DNA from: Nematopogon swammerdamellus
Taxonomy: Eukaryota; Arthropoda; Insecta; Lepidoptera; Adelidae
NCBI GenBank assembly: GCA_946902875.1
Contig: OX336345.1
Coordinates: forward strand, 15,903,395 to 15,967,394
Reading direction: 5' to 3'
DNA: 64,000 nt
The notes below the pieces were generated by a model that worked only from the letters and a program-made list of their open reading frames with translations, was not told the origin of the DNA and made no database searches. The first letter of the stretch is position 1, and each line of letters begins with the position of its first letter. A program made the position numbers and the translations under genes. Shown here piece by piece: positions 33,761 through 44,485 of this stretch.

Positions 33761-34009
33761 AAGGTCTTTCAATAGTAGGTAACGATACGCTAAGGGGTGT
33801 ATGTGTATCAGATACTGATCACGTTCCCATACCAATTTTTTTTACGATATAAAAAACCTACTCAGTCCTCTAATTTAATACGTGAAGTGTGCGTATTTCA
33901 CCTCAACAAGTATGTTTTTTATGTCGTAAAAAAATTGGTATGGGAACGTGATCAGTATCTGATACACATACACCCCTTAGCGTATCGTTACCTACTAATG
34001 AAAGACCTT
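33758..34009. mobile_element. MITE-2 copy a, abutting MITE-1
   Basis: Long TIRs: left 'gtaggtaacgatacgctaag', 'gatactgatcacgttcccat' and their complements at the right; about 105 bp each. TATAAGG start shared with the end of MITE-1. Interior 'cctactcagtcctctaattt'. Confidence 0.85.
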
Positions 34010-34598
34010 CAGCTTTGTGAACAGGAATGATCTAAAAAAGTTATTTTCAGTACATCATCAGTTCGATGTTATTTTCATCCGTCTACGATTTTCTGCAATT
34101 TCCAGTTGAGTCAAAGAGGAAGAGCCATACTTGTCTTGCATTTTTGCACGTAGTACATACCTACGATTTGTTGCATAAGTTTCCTTTTAAGTAAAATCTC
34201 GGTGAACAAGTTCATGAAAATACTCCAACATTAAGTTAAAGACACTCGGTGAACATAAACCTAGCATTTTGTTTATTTAAAATATCAAACCAATTTGCAG
34301 AAATCTTTTCACTGGGCGGTGGGTCGTAGGTAGGACTTCCAACTGCGTTAAGAAGGAAAATAATATTCATTATTCGAATTTCGAGCGCCTGTTCTTGGCT
34401 TCAGAAACCTTGGCAGAAAGTTATGTTAAAAGGCTTTTAGAAATATCAAGTTTTCAATCAAGATACACGGCTTCCTTCCAAAGAAAACTAATGCATTTTG
34501 AAAATAACGAAATGGAATGCTCTGAGTACTTTTGATTGTGAAAATAATTTATTCCACAAAAACTTATTTTATAACGTGTATAGACATATTATTCTCTT
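34010..34598. other. No feature recognised
   Basis: AT-rich; no repeat or coding signal recognised. Confidence 0.3.
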
Positions 34599-34599
34599 T

Positions 34600-34960
34600 T
34601 TATGGTTCCGTAGCTCAAAAGAGAAAAAAAACGGAACCCTTATAGTATCACTCTCGTGGCTGTCTGTCCGTCTGTCACAGCGTATTTTCTCCGAATACAC
34701 TGGACGAAAAAAGCTAAAATTTGATACATATAGTTTGATGACCCAATCACGGACGTAGTATAGCGTAAATGAAGGAATTTCGACTTTCCTTATTTCCGAA
34801 ACTGCTAAAATTTTGGAAAAAAATAGAGAATATAGGGCCTCCCTTATAGTTTACAGAAAAACCTAAACGAAAATCTTAAGTCCTTAAGTTCTCTCTGAAA
34901 ACTAATGGGTACGGAACTTCCTCCACGCGTTTTCTACTCGCACTTGGCCGCTTTTTTTAC
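34600..34960 (+). mobile_element. Repeat-E relative, full length
   Basis: Starts 'atggttccgtagctcaaaag', has 'aaaacggaacccttatagta' and 'ggctgtctgtccgtctgtc', and ends 'ctactcgcacttggccgc' + T-run. The first 40 bp fold ('ttccgt...acggaa'). Confidence 0.65.
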
Positions 34961-36710
34961 TATTTTATTTCTTACGAAAAATATTTTCAGAGTGGTAGAG
35001 GTTAATACATCTTAATCATAGAGGCCGAGGAGAGCATTGCCTTGTAATAATCAATCACTCACTGGCAATAAAATTCTAGATCTCATAGCTTTTCCCTTGA
35101 ACTTGTTACCATACTTGACACCTTTATGTGAGAGTGGCTCTGCATTATAGTTATTGTAAATATTGCAACTGCGATAAATAAAATATAGGATTAATATACT
35201 TGTTACGTCACTTTAGCAGGCACCAGCACTGACATGGCACTCACATCAAGGATTCAGCAATAGAGCCATCAAGTCAGGTTTCATACAAAATATTTATAAT
35301 ATTTTTCTGCATGGAAATTTTTCAACACTTTAGAAATTACAACAATTTTTGTTTCCACATATTTCAGCTTACTGCGTAAAATAATTTGGTTAAGGTAATA
35401 AATTACATAAAATATGCTGCATTCGAGGTCAAAACAAGTCGAATGGAAATATTTGAATTGAGTACCCTTTCCCAGCAAATAAATTCGTTAACTCGAACCG
35501 AATGTCATTTGTTTTGTTACGCCGAACCCGAAAATAATTGAATTTGTATTTTTTACACCCGGGACGCCACATCGCGTTCGTTATTTATTGGCAACAAGAA
35601 TTTACAAAAAATTCAAAAGAAGAACAAGTTGATGCCAGATCATTCATTGTGAAATGAGCTTATAAGCTCCTTTGGTCGGTGACATGTTTTTTCAGGAGTG
35701 ATATATGAGAAAAGGTCATCTATACTATAGATCAGTGACGTTTTTTATCGTATTTCGTAGTTCCCTACCAGTATATAATAATTTACCACAATAACAATAT
35801 TTATGCTGTAGGGGAAAAAATAAATATTTCTTTCTTTCTTTCTTTCTTATGCATGCTATATCATTTCACTATTCGTCCATAATATATTTTATTTAGTTTT
35901 TTGTTTTCTTCAAAGCAACGATGCTGTTTGCTTCTCTTGCTGCGACCTAGCTCTTACTGGGGTGAGATCTATTGAACCCATCACCTTTTGTTGTCTGTGT
36001 TAAAGTAATGAATAAATTAAACAAAAACTAATGAAACGTAATTTACTTACCCATTTGTAATTTCGTAGGTATATTTTGTTTTGTTGTCCAATAAACGAAA
36101 TGTTATACAACAATAGAACGCTGATAAACGTTGGGCAACATTAAAACAGAACCCCTTCTTGAGAATGAAAACCCTTTCATTCTCTAGACGAATCGTCACC
36201 ACATTAACTCATTGTCTTACTAAAATTTTGTCTCTGATTTACGGTTCCCTAATTTCTCATTTACATTTTTTTTTTTTACATTTCTGCTCCTTTCAACTTT
36301 TTATGAATTAATTTAGATGTCTTGTCATGTCTCCTTTACACTTCCATGTAAACTATTATTTTGTGTTAATTTCTCTGTTATATTTGTGAATAATAATGTA
36401 TTTATTTAATACATAAATAGGCATGATTCGAAACCCAGGTGTTAACATTTAACATTTTAACATTAGTTTGATGCTCTTTTAGAAATTTCAAAAATAATAT
36501 AATTTAAAGAGAAATCGGATTTTCGAAAAGAGTTTTATGCATAGTATACCTATCTGTAATTCCCGTGAAGCAAAGAACTCTAAGCCTAGCGCTACACTGA
36601 GCGTATTTTCCAACACGTCAGTTCTCGACGTAACGACGTTTCTCGGCTAGAGCTCGGTATGCGCGTAAAGCGCCGTAATTTATGCCGCGCTAAAACTGCT
36701 CAGTCTGGCT
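34961..36710. other. Gene-free stretch downstream of the minus-strand gene candidate
   Basis: (CTTT)n microsatellite at 35829-35848. TTTATT on the plus strand near 36400 (AATAAA on the minus) could serve the exon at 36711-36971. The open frame at 35281-35478 (-) has AT-rich codons and no support. Confidence 0.35.
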
Positions 36711-36971
36711 CTATGCTAAGGCAACTTGTTCCGTAATCATGTTAATGTCGTTGCGAATGTACAAGGCCGGCTGGTAGATACTGGCATACGGAAATAATTT
36801 CTTCTTCTGCAGCGCAGTAAAGTACACATATAAATCCTTTGCAGTTCCACGATAAGAAATTTCACATCGCTGTGCGTGCCCGCCCTCCACATAAATTAAA
36901 CCCTGCAGTTCCGGCACCAATATTTCCGCTAAAATTCCTGCCGATGCGGACGTATCGGTATGCGGGCGGAG
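36711..36971 (-). CDS. Candidate terminal exon of an unknown minus-strand gene
   Basis: On the minus strand the acceptor CTCCACCTCGTATCTCTAG is followed by 86 codons and a TAG stop. It is phase 0, exactly in register with the donor of the exon at 37846-38016, about 875 bp upstream. The peptide begins LRPHTDTSASAGILAE, contains LQGLIYVEGGHAQRCEISY and ends ...RNDINMITEQVALA. Composition is that of a globular protein, with G/C-ending codons (CAG CGA TGT; TAC CAG CCG GCC TTG TAC). No signal peptide or membrane segment. No family recognised; it might be a domesticated or transposon-derived gene, but nothing shows that. An AATAAA about 300 bp downstream may be the poly-A signal. Confidence 0.5.
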   Translation of the reverse strand, partial: LRPHTDTSASAGILAEILVPELQGLIYVEGGHAQRCEISYRGTAKDLYVYFTALQKKKLFPYASIYQPALYIRNDINMITEQVALA

Positions 36972-37845
36972 CTAGAGATACGAGGTGGAGTCAGCGTCGT
37001 AGTTAGGACCTGGCGAGAAGGGGGGGCAGGTAACCCAAGGCGCGCCACAACAAGTGGAACCATTCTTAGTATTGAATGAAGGATTTTATTAATAGCTATT
37101 ATCATTAAAATTATATTGTCTATTTTACTCTTATCTTTTTGGTGGGACGACGACATCAAGTACGTCGGGGAAAGCAGTGGGCCCGTACCGCTGAAGGTCG
37201 GGAGGATAATTGAAGAGGCGTATTTCCAGCAGTCTAAGCATACACGCTGACTAACTGACTGACTGACTGACTGAGCACACGACGTGCCAACTTAAAGAAT
37301 AGGCTACATCGTTTTAAATGAGAGACACAATTTTTTTTCAACGGAATCATTCTTGAATCAATGTTTTTACCGGACGCAATATAAATATGTGTTTTTGAAC
37401 ACTATATTTCACGCGAGCGAAGACGGTCGGCAAGAGCTAGTATACAATAAAAAGTGTAAGTTCTGCGGCCCACAATAAGAGAACATAGTGATTGTTATGA
37501 CACATTTTTTTACATCTTGTTTTATAAATTTCAAGGGCCGAACAATTTTGCCCCCTGCCCTGGCGACGCTTGCTACACCCCTGACTGGAGGATTGAGCCA
37601 CTACGTCGAGTGTGCTGATCCGTCGCCGGGTCGAGTGTAGGCGCTGGACTAGGTCAAGAGGTATACAATCGTGGTCAAAAGTCCATTATCGACATGTATC
37701 CCATGCACGCTTCGTCTGCTTCTCCCGACCCCTTGTCAATTGAAGAGCTGGGGAAAGGTGAACCCAAAGAGTTGAAAAGGATAGAAAGCACATTAGCTCG
37801 TCGAACAGACGAATAGTTATAGTTTGGTACAACGGGGTTACTCAC
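36972..37845 (-). other. Putative 874-bp intron with repeat insertions
   Basis: Minus-strand GTGAGTAAC at the start and ...TATCTCTAG at the end. Contains a Helitron-H end at 37405-37442 ('gcgagcgaagacggtcggca') and an RTE-like LINE 3' end at 37139-37275. No AT-rich compositional break at either splice site. Confidence 0.45.
37139..37275 (+). mobile_element. RTE-like LINE extreme 3' end
   Basis: 'gacatcaagtacgtcgggga', 'gaggcgtatttccagcagtc' and a (CTGA)n tail. Lies inside the putative intron, antisense to it. Confidence 0.65.
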
Positions 37846-38016
37846 ACTGGCATCCGTAAAGTAATCTTTCATCCTCGTGTGATAGTGATTCTCGAAGTGA
37901 GCCCGCATGATCTTGTTTTGTTGAACCTTGTACTTCTGGCATAGTATGTTACAGTAGTGGTATGTCACACTGCTGACGACTTTTACAATGTTACCTTTCA
38001 ACTTGCTTTCAACCAT
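37846..38016 (-). CDS. Candidate exon (57 codons) of an unknown minus-strand gene
   Basis: Starts with ATG directly after an in-frame TAG that could also be an acceptor (AAGAAGTAG|ATGG), so this may be the first coding exon or an internal one. The frame MVESKLKGNIVKVVSSVTYH... to ...RMKDYFTDAS runs into a consensus donor, AGT|GTGAGTAAC. Codon use is host-like (GTC AGC AGT GTG ACA TAC CAC TAC TGT AAC). Joined in phase 0 to 36711-36971 it gives a 143-residue product rich in basic and aromatic residues, with two Cys in YCNILC. Reading through the donor also stays open to 37675, so an unspliced 113-aa form is possible. No family recognised. Confidence 0.45.
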
Positions 38017-38082
38017 CTACTTCTTGTAATAATAAATACGTCTCTCCTATTTTTATTTTAAATATGCTAAATAATTATTTTA

Positions 38083-38345
38083 TATAAGGTATTTCATTAT
38101 TAGGTAACGATACGCTAAGGGGTGTATGTGTATCAGATACTGATCACGTTCCCATACCAATTTTTTTTACGATATAAAAAACCTACTCACTCCTCAAATT
38201 TAATACGTGAAGTGCGCGTATTTCACCTTAATAAGTACATTTTGTAAATCGTAAAAAAAAAATTGGTATGGGAACGTGATCGGTATCTGATACACATACA
38301 CGCCTTAGCGTATCGTTACCTACTTACTATTGAAAGAACTTATAT
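38083..38345. mobile_element. MITE-2 copy b
   Basis: TIRs as in copy a ('taggtaacgatacgctaagg', 'tgatcacgttcccatacc' and complements). Located about 67 bp upstream of the start of the candidate exon at 38016, so it could carry or disrupt its promoter. Confidence 0.85.
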
Positions 38346-39450
38346 ATGCGTATTTATGTAAGGATGCGTATTGGTTATACGATTTATGTATAACATCGTG
38401 TCCATTTATTTCACGTACTTATATTTCATTATAATGAGCTTTATTCAGTAGGTACTGCAGTGTCCGCCCCCACGTGCTTCTCCACCTCCCCAAAATTATC
38501 TTTTATAGTTTTTTTCTTATGTTCGTTTACCATTATGTTTTGTTGCACCTACCCTGACATGGATATGTTAAAAAGGGTAGATTGACGGAAAATGCTATAG
38601 GCATTATACTACCTTAAGTACTACATTTTGGAGGATTTTATGTGCAATAAAGGTTGTTTTTTTAATTACGCGCGGTGCGCGATTCCAACTCGCAATGGGC
38701 CGTTTTTTATATATTTTTTGGTTTACAATGAAGTTAGATTTGTGGAAGGGTCGCGAATGCCATTATTTATTTTTAAACATTGGGGAAAGAAAGCAGAAAT
38801 TACCCTTTCAGGTAATTATAAACACTAAAGTTTAAAAAACACTGGGTGGTTGGTGAAAAAAAACAATAATAAAAAATGGTTCTCTGTCAACCGTCACGCG
38901 GGCAGAGTGCTCATGAGGATGGGCCACACGATTGGCCCGAAACGTCGAGCCATATAGCTCGGATAGTGACCGTGAGTAAAGCCGTTAAATTTTGTAATAA
39001 AAAAATCACACGTTTCTATTCTGAAGAATTTGAATTAAGTCACGGAAAATTCACCAGAAGGCTCTCCGTATAATCTTTTAATTAATGAAATCCACAGTAA
39101 TATGGCGCTCGTCGTTGTAATTTCAAAAAATACGAGCGCAAAATATTAACGACCTCAAGTTGAAGCTCGTTAGAGACAATTTATCAAAAGAAGATGGCAT
39201 CTTGTCCCGTCTCCGTGTGAAGCATATGAGGAATTAGTTTTGGACGAAATACAATGTAATTAATATGGCTTAACGTAATTAATTAATGTATTAGTTAGGT
39301 ATTTAGTTTAGCTTTTGCTTATTAGATTTTTTCCAAATACATTTTTTTTTTGTGGACGTTTACACATTTTACATATCTGCGAGTCCTATAACATTATACA
39401 TTTGCGATTAAAAGTACTTGCAAGAAGGAAAGAATAAAATAGAAAAAAAT
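38346..39450. other. No gene; repeat-E 3' end and LINE-like remnant
   Basis: 38660-38712 'cgcggtgcgcgattccaact' + 'cgcaatgggccgttttttat' is a diverged repeat-E end. 38920-38975 'ggcccgaaacgtcgagcc' resembles sequence found near the end of Penelope-like elements; weak. Confidence 0.35.
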
Positions 39451-39460
39451 CGTTTATTGA
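39451..39460 (-). promoter_or_regulatory. Poly-A signal AATAAA for exon 39534-39841
   Basis: Minus-strand CAATAAACG, about 75 bp after the TAA stop at 39534-39536, a usual distance for a short insect 3' UTR. Confidence 0.45.
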
Positions 39461-39533
39461 GTAAAAAGTAGTAAAAAAGGGTTTTTACATAAAATTCATT
39501 ATAATATTATTATCTTATTTAACAGATTTGCTT

Positions 39534-39841
39534 TTAATTATTGCATCTAGTTTCTAGTGGAATCATGTTTCCCGTTTTAGGATTCCCTGTGCTATGGGCC
39601 TCTAGTGCAGTTCCGAATATAGTTGATATTTGATATGAATTAATAACTAATTGAACTAATCGTATAATAAACATAATATACATAACCGCACATTCAACCA
39701 GTCTAACTCGGAGATTATGCCCTGGTCGAGGGAGGGAGCAGACAGTGTTTGCACAAATGTCAAGAAGTATTTTCCAAGATCTATTGAGGAACAATTTAAT
39801 TAATAAGACGCCAAAGGCAAAGTTATACATAATGTGTTCCA
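39534..39841 (-). CDS. Candidate terminal exon of an unknown minus-strand gene
   Basis: The acceptor AATAAGAATTTCTTTCCAG is strong. Two bases complete a split codon (phase 1), followed by 101 codons: EHIMYNFAFGVLLIKLF... to ...GNMIPLETRCNN and TAA. Two hydrophobic stretches (NFAFGVLLIKLFL and AVMYIMFIIRLVQLVI) suggest a membrane protein, with a conserved-looking hydrophilic segment SLPRPGHNLRVRLVE between them. An AATAAA follows 75 bp after the stop. The upstream partner exon was not found. It is separate from the gene at 36.7-38.0 kb because it has its own stop and poly-A signal. No family recognised; a chance frame remains possible. Confidence 0.45.
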
Positions 39842-41425
39842 CTGGAAAGAAATTCTTATTTTAAACTTAAAAGCAAAAGGGTTCATCATTTGGACTGCAG
39901 AGTTCCCTGAAATATTTGTAAAGCATACAAATTTTAAAAATAATATTGCACGGAGTCAGTTCGTGAAAATCTGGAAAAAGAAATTTCCCTCGTAGACAAT
40001 GTAATCAAGTTGAACGGCCACCGTTGGCAGTAAACGTAGGTGCTGTATTAATTGTCCAAGAACCCTTGTCATTAGGGCCTACGGAGCCGTGACGTAGGCT
40101 GAGTTGACCGTTAAGCTTTTTCAGCGCACATTCAGCCGCTTTAGACACTGAACTGTAGAAAACGAGAAAGAGATAAAAGTGTGGAGAGATCTCCTCTGTC
40201 TCCCACTGTGTTGGCTGCGCAGCTTGATGACTTAATGACAGTCGTCACACACATACATACATCGATAGATACCCACTGCTTTCTTTTCCTAAACAATTAA
40301 AGCATTTACCATGCATACACAATACGTTACTTTGTACAATACACAGCGTCGTCTTTGGAAGCAATTGATTTGTTCAATGATCCGTTCAACCAAATATAAT
40401 TTACGTTGCGTAACACGTTTTCATGTAAAGCCGGGCCCCAAAGTACTCTCACGAAGAAAGCACGTCACTAAGGAATAAAAATCGTATCTCGATACCACGT
40501 GACATCTGACAAAAGGTATCATCGGTCAAAACGTTGCAAATGACCCCACTTACCTACAAAAAAAAAATTGTCGGTCGATGTGCCGAACACCCTGTATAAA
40601 TGCACTGAAGGCGTAAAAGCAGTAATAAAGCGCTTGAAGCGCTGCACAGCCGGCTGGAGGTAGCGGTGTCGAGTGCTGATAGATTTAAAGACCTGACAGT
40701 AGACTGCAGTTATCGTAGGAATGTCGTGCCGGCTACACTTGACTTTATGAAAAAAAAATCATAGACGTTTTACAATCGATCTTTATTCAGTTCAGTGATA
40801 CCAATCTAGGCGAGTCTTACCCGAAGAGCTCTAATGTTGTTCAGTCTGCTAAATAAACACAAGAATGCTTTTAAGTTAAATAAAAACAATTATTATACAG
40901 TTGCCAAATATTTTTTCTTGATTTAAATAAGAAAATTAAACCTCGTACAACTTAAAAATAATTATTTATTTTATCTACTACATAATTCAAAAGTAATTAG
41001 TGATATTTTCTGTAAAATGGAATGATTTCGTCTAGAACCTTTTTTCTATAACGTTCTTGGATCTAGCTTATTTAATTAAATAAATTATTTCATGATACAA
41101 AAATGTGTAGCCATCTTGAAGTAAGCTTAGTACACCGAACCACTTGCCGCCTGATTAACGGGCGGGGGGCCAAATGTCAAGGCTTCGGCAAAAAGAAATG
41201 GCGCCAATAAAGTAGCAGACGAAAGAGATAATTATTTCCGTATTGGACAATTTCATCCATTTGATGAGCGACCTCTCAGGCAATATTTATCACTTGAAAA
41301 ATATTTGTGAAGAAAATAGTACTTCGCAATAAAAAAGAAAGACTGGCTAAGAGGATTTCGTATTTCCGAAGTTGATCGATCCAAAAAGTAATAACTGATA
41401 AAAAAGCCACTAAAAGAATGTTATC
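39842..41425. other. No gene; SINE-A fragment at 40718-40830
   Basis: 39950-40160 is balanced in composition and single-copy-looking (possible regulatory DNA). 40540-40605 'cgatgtgccgaacaccctgt' is a common MITE end. 40718-40830 is degenerate SINE-A central domain on the minus strand. Confidence 0.35.
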
Positions 41426-41800
41426 ATTATCTTCAGACGAGACGGAAGTAACTTTCTCCATACAAAAGTCTTTCGGCATTAATGTTTTCTAGACCCTAAA
41501 CCTTATCAGATTTTTAAATTTGTTTTTTATCTCAAGGACAGTCCACAACACTCGAGTTAAAAATTTGTATTTCGACCGAAAAAAATTGATTTTTTTATTT
41601 TATGATGTCATGAAGTTCATTAAGCTTTATTGAGTCATTACTTTGGATATTCAAAAGACAGGAACGTAGATTGGACCGTCCTTAAGACAAGAAAAACAAA
41701 TTGTAAAAATCGGATAAGTTTTAGGTGGGTAAAAAACATAAACCCCGAAAGACTATTTTGTATGGAGAAAGTTAACTTTCGTCTCGTCTTAAGGGAAGTC
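41425..41800. mobile_element. Imperfect foldback element
   Basis: Left arm 41433-41552 ('gacgagacggaagtaacttt', 'ctccatacaaaagtctttcg', 'tctcaaggacagtcca') pairs with right arm 41670-41798 in reverse order ('ttggaccgtccttaagac', 'gaaagactattttgtatgg', 'aactttcgtctcgtctt'). About 75-80% identity by eye. Confidence 0.65.
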
Positions 41801-42525
41801 TTCAGTATGGCACTTTCTCGCAGACAATTTTGGCTGGTCTCGTTTAATAAAAATTTACTTTATTACTAAATAAAAAAAATTACTATACATTTTGTTTTAA
41901 TTAAATAAATTTATCTTTTCTGATATCCTATTATTGTTGGTAATACAACATAATGTACATACTTATATTTCACAACATGTGACTTTCAAACATCCAAAGG
42001 TTGACTGTAAGAAGTCCCTGTAAGCATAAGTCCGCCTTTTCCCCTCGTATAAATTATACGAGTATCTCGAGCTTGTTTCTGTAAAATGTTTTTGGAGCCA
42101 TAAATTATTTCTATCTATTTAGCCTCTGAAAGCAGACTTTTCGCCGCCGTCGACTCAAGCGTCGCGTGAGACAAGGAAATAAAGGAGATCGGTGTAAATT
42201 GCAGATAACACGAGATAACGAAGAATTAAAAACCGCAGAACTAAGTACTAGCTATTGTCGTTTATTTCAAACGTTGAATTCACTCCGTCCTCCGCAAAAT
42301 GCACCAAAGAGAAGCGCTGGCATCGCAACTATGTGATAATGAGGTGACAAACTCAAATGCTCTGTGGGCTGGCATCGCAAGTGTAGCTGGTGATAGATTA
42401 GATTATCACGTCAGGCTTTATAAAAAAAAATTTAAACATTCACGTGACGTCGCACTCTTTCCATTCCATTCCAAAGGTTGATTGGAATAAATTACTTGTA
42501 GCGATAAGTATGCCTTACACTTTCG
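41801..42525. other. Rep-D fragment at 42000-42115, rest unassigned
   Basis: 'aaaggttgactgtaagaag' and 'cataagtccgccttttcccc' at 42000-42040. No exon. Confidence 0.4.
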
Positions 42526-42527
42526 CT

Positions 42528-42770
42528 GCAAGTACTCTTATAAATTACTGCACAACACCGACCACCACATTTATCAAAGTATTAGGATAAGATAAATATC
42601 AAGCAGCAAGTAAGGCACGAAGACCCATCTGCTGCACGACTCGATGAAGAACCGTGAAAAGGTTAGAGGTGGCTTTCCTGCCGCCCTTTAGCACGGCACC
42701 TTGTCCTTATCCCTCAGTCGCCTTTTACGACATGCACGGGGTGAGATGCGGTGGGGCTATTATTTGTAAG
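42528..42770 (-). repeat. Rep-C copy
   Basis: 'gtaaggcacgaagacccatc', 'tagcacggcaccttgtcctt', 'cgccttttacgacatgcacg'. Confidence 0.7.
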
Positions 42771-42965
42771 TACCGGCAACACACACATTTAAATATATTA
42801 CATACATTTTCTAAAATTACGCTTTTGCTATGCAGTTAAAATTTATACAATTATATAATATCTTCAATAAATATAAAAACAAAATGCCTGAAAAAGTAAA
42901 GAATAACCTTACAATTTAAATAAATGCTTAAAAAATAAATATTTTAGTATTAATTTCATATGTAC

Positions 42966-43197
42966 GTAGAGTGTTTTCATTTTACGAAGGCACGAGGGGT
43001 ATGAGGTAGGAAGTGGTGTAAGACCGCGCGGAGCTCAGTAGGGAACGACTCGGTTCGACGGAGCGACGCGGAGACGTGTAGAACGTGTGTACCGACCGGG
43101 CACCGAGTTCGTTCTCTACTGAGCTCCGCGCGGTAGCCTCTCGCACCAACTTCCTACCTCGTACCCCTCGTGCCTTCGTAAAATGAAAACACTCTAC
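42966..43197. mobile_element. Foldback with GC-rich arms
   Basis: Arms 42966-43054 and 43102-43197 ('ttttcattttacgaaggcac', 'accgcgcggagctcagtag' and complements) are about 90% complementary; 47-bp spacer. A small indel lies beside 'tggtgtaaga' / 'ggtgcgagaggcta'. Confidence 0.8.
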
Positions 43198-43499
43198 TTG
43201 TTTCTTCAATCATTTTATCGAAATGTGTGAAAAATCTTCATTTCTTCTCGACTGTCAAATAATTTGGTGCACATAATAATAATATTTATAACAAAATTTA
43301 AACTACCTTAATAGTTGATGCCTCGTCTTTGCTTTTGAAGTCTAGGCGAGATAAGTAATCTGGAACCCGCACCGCTCGACTGTAGGCTGGAACTGCGCCG
43401 CCGCCGCGCCGGTGACGAGTAAGCCTTACACCCCGAGGCCCAATTTCATGGAGTTACCCGCTTGCCTTTAAACTTATGTACTGCTTTTTATACGAACTC
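43198..43499. other. No feature recognised
   Basis: AT-rich start, GC-rich patch 43360-43435; no coding support. Confidence 0.3.
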
Positions 43500-43625
43500 A
43501 TTTACTGTTCACGCAGCTCGACTGTGGAATTCACTACCACACTTATCCGAAATGGCAAATCGCTTCCCTTATTTAAAAAAAACACTGAACAGTAAAACAA
43601 TACTATCTCCGACAATGTGAAGTGA
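43500..43625 (+). mobile_element. Jockey/CR1-type LINE C-terminal relic
   Basis: In frame: FTVHAARLWNSLPHLSEMAN, then FPYLKKTLN and stop. 'ARLWNSLP...LKKTL' is the classic C-terminal motif of Jockey-superfamily LINE ORF2. About 40 codons only, directly before the palindrome. Confidence 0.55.
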
Positions 43626-43630
43626 AAATC

Positions 43631-44134
43631 TAAAAAAATTGGTAAAAAAACTTTTAAGTTAAACGGTTTTATTAAAAAAAAATCAGCTATACAAAAACTA
43701 GAAAATAATAAGGACACAAACCTGGGCCTTCTTAAGATTTTACGTCTGGGTAAGAAATCGTCAATACTAGCGTGCTGTCTTCTCATGTCGGATGCCAAAG
43801 GGCACTTTGTGTCGCTGCGTCAGCGGAATAAGTAATAAATTGAGACTTTTAACAGACTAATACAAAAACGTGGGGCGCATTACAATCCGCCCCACGTTTT
43901 TATATTAGTCTGTTAAAAGTCTCAATTTATTACTTATTCCGCTGACGCAGCGACACAAAGTGCCCTTTGGCATCCGACATGAGAAGACAGCACGCTAGTA
44001 TTGACGATTTCTTACCCAGACGTAAAATCTTAAGAAGGCCCAGGTTTGTGTCCTTATTATTTTCTAGTTTTTGTATAGCTGATTTTTTTTTAATAAAACC
44101 GTTTAACTTAAAAGTTTTTTTACCAATTTTTTTA
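43631..44134. mobile_element. 504-bp near-perfect palindrome
   Basis: Arms 43631-43877 and 43888-44134 (247 bp each) around the 10-bp loop CATTACAATC. Only one mismatch seen (tacaaaaacg against its partner near the loop). Each arm carries the same open frame (MASDMRRQHASIDDFLP...), 50-60 codons in opposite directions; this duplication follows from the symmetry. No recognised domain. Confidence 0.9.
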
Positions 44135-44299
44135 TTTACTCGTTTTTAGTTTGATTTTTTTTATAATTTTTTTCTTTCATGTTGTTCCCACGAGTATTAG
44201 ACCAATAACAGACAACCCCCTCCCTGAGGTCCATGTAGTGGCGCAAGGCTCTCATACAACAAGATGTGGCCAGCCTTGAAGTTGAAACGCTAACGACGT

Positions 44300-44445
44300 A
44301 TAATTTTTATCCACCCTAATGCCACACAGTCCTCGGCACGTTTCAAACGTTGACTTGGGTGGTGTATCGCTATCGTATCATTTTTAGCCACCCTAACGCC
44401 ACACAGTTCTCGGGACAATACAGAAACCTTAACTTGGGTGGATTC
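44300..44445 (+). repeat. Two tandem ~77-bp repeats
   Basis: 'ccaccctaatgccacacagt' ... 'cttgggtgg' (44312-44363) and 'ccaccctaacgccacacagt' ... 'cttgggtgg' (44389-44442). Each is bounded by CCACCC and GGGTGG, a short inverted repeat. Confidence 0.75.
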
Positions 44446-44485
44446 AAACAAATATCCTGATCCGTATTTTTGTTTTATTTAAGTT

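Noticed and set aside
43502..44149. Two genes encoding the same MASDMRRQH... peptide
   Set aside because: Identical because of the palindrome; one is the mirror of the other, with no splice or poly-A support.
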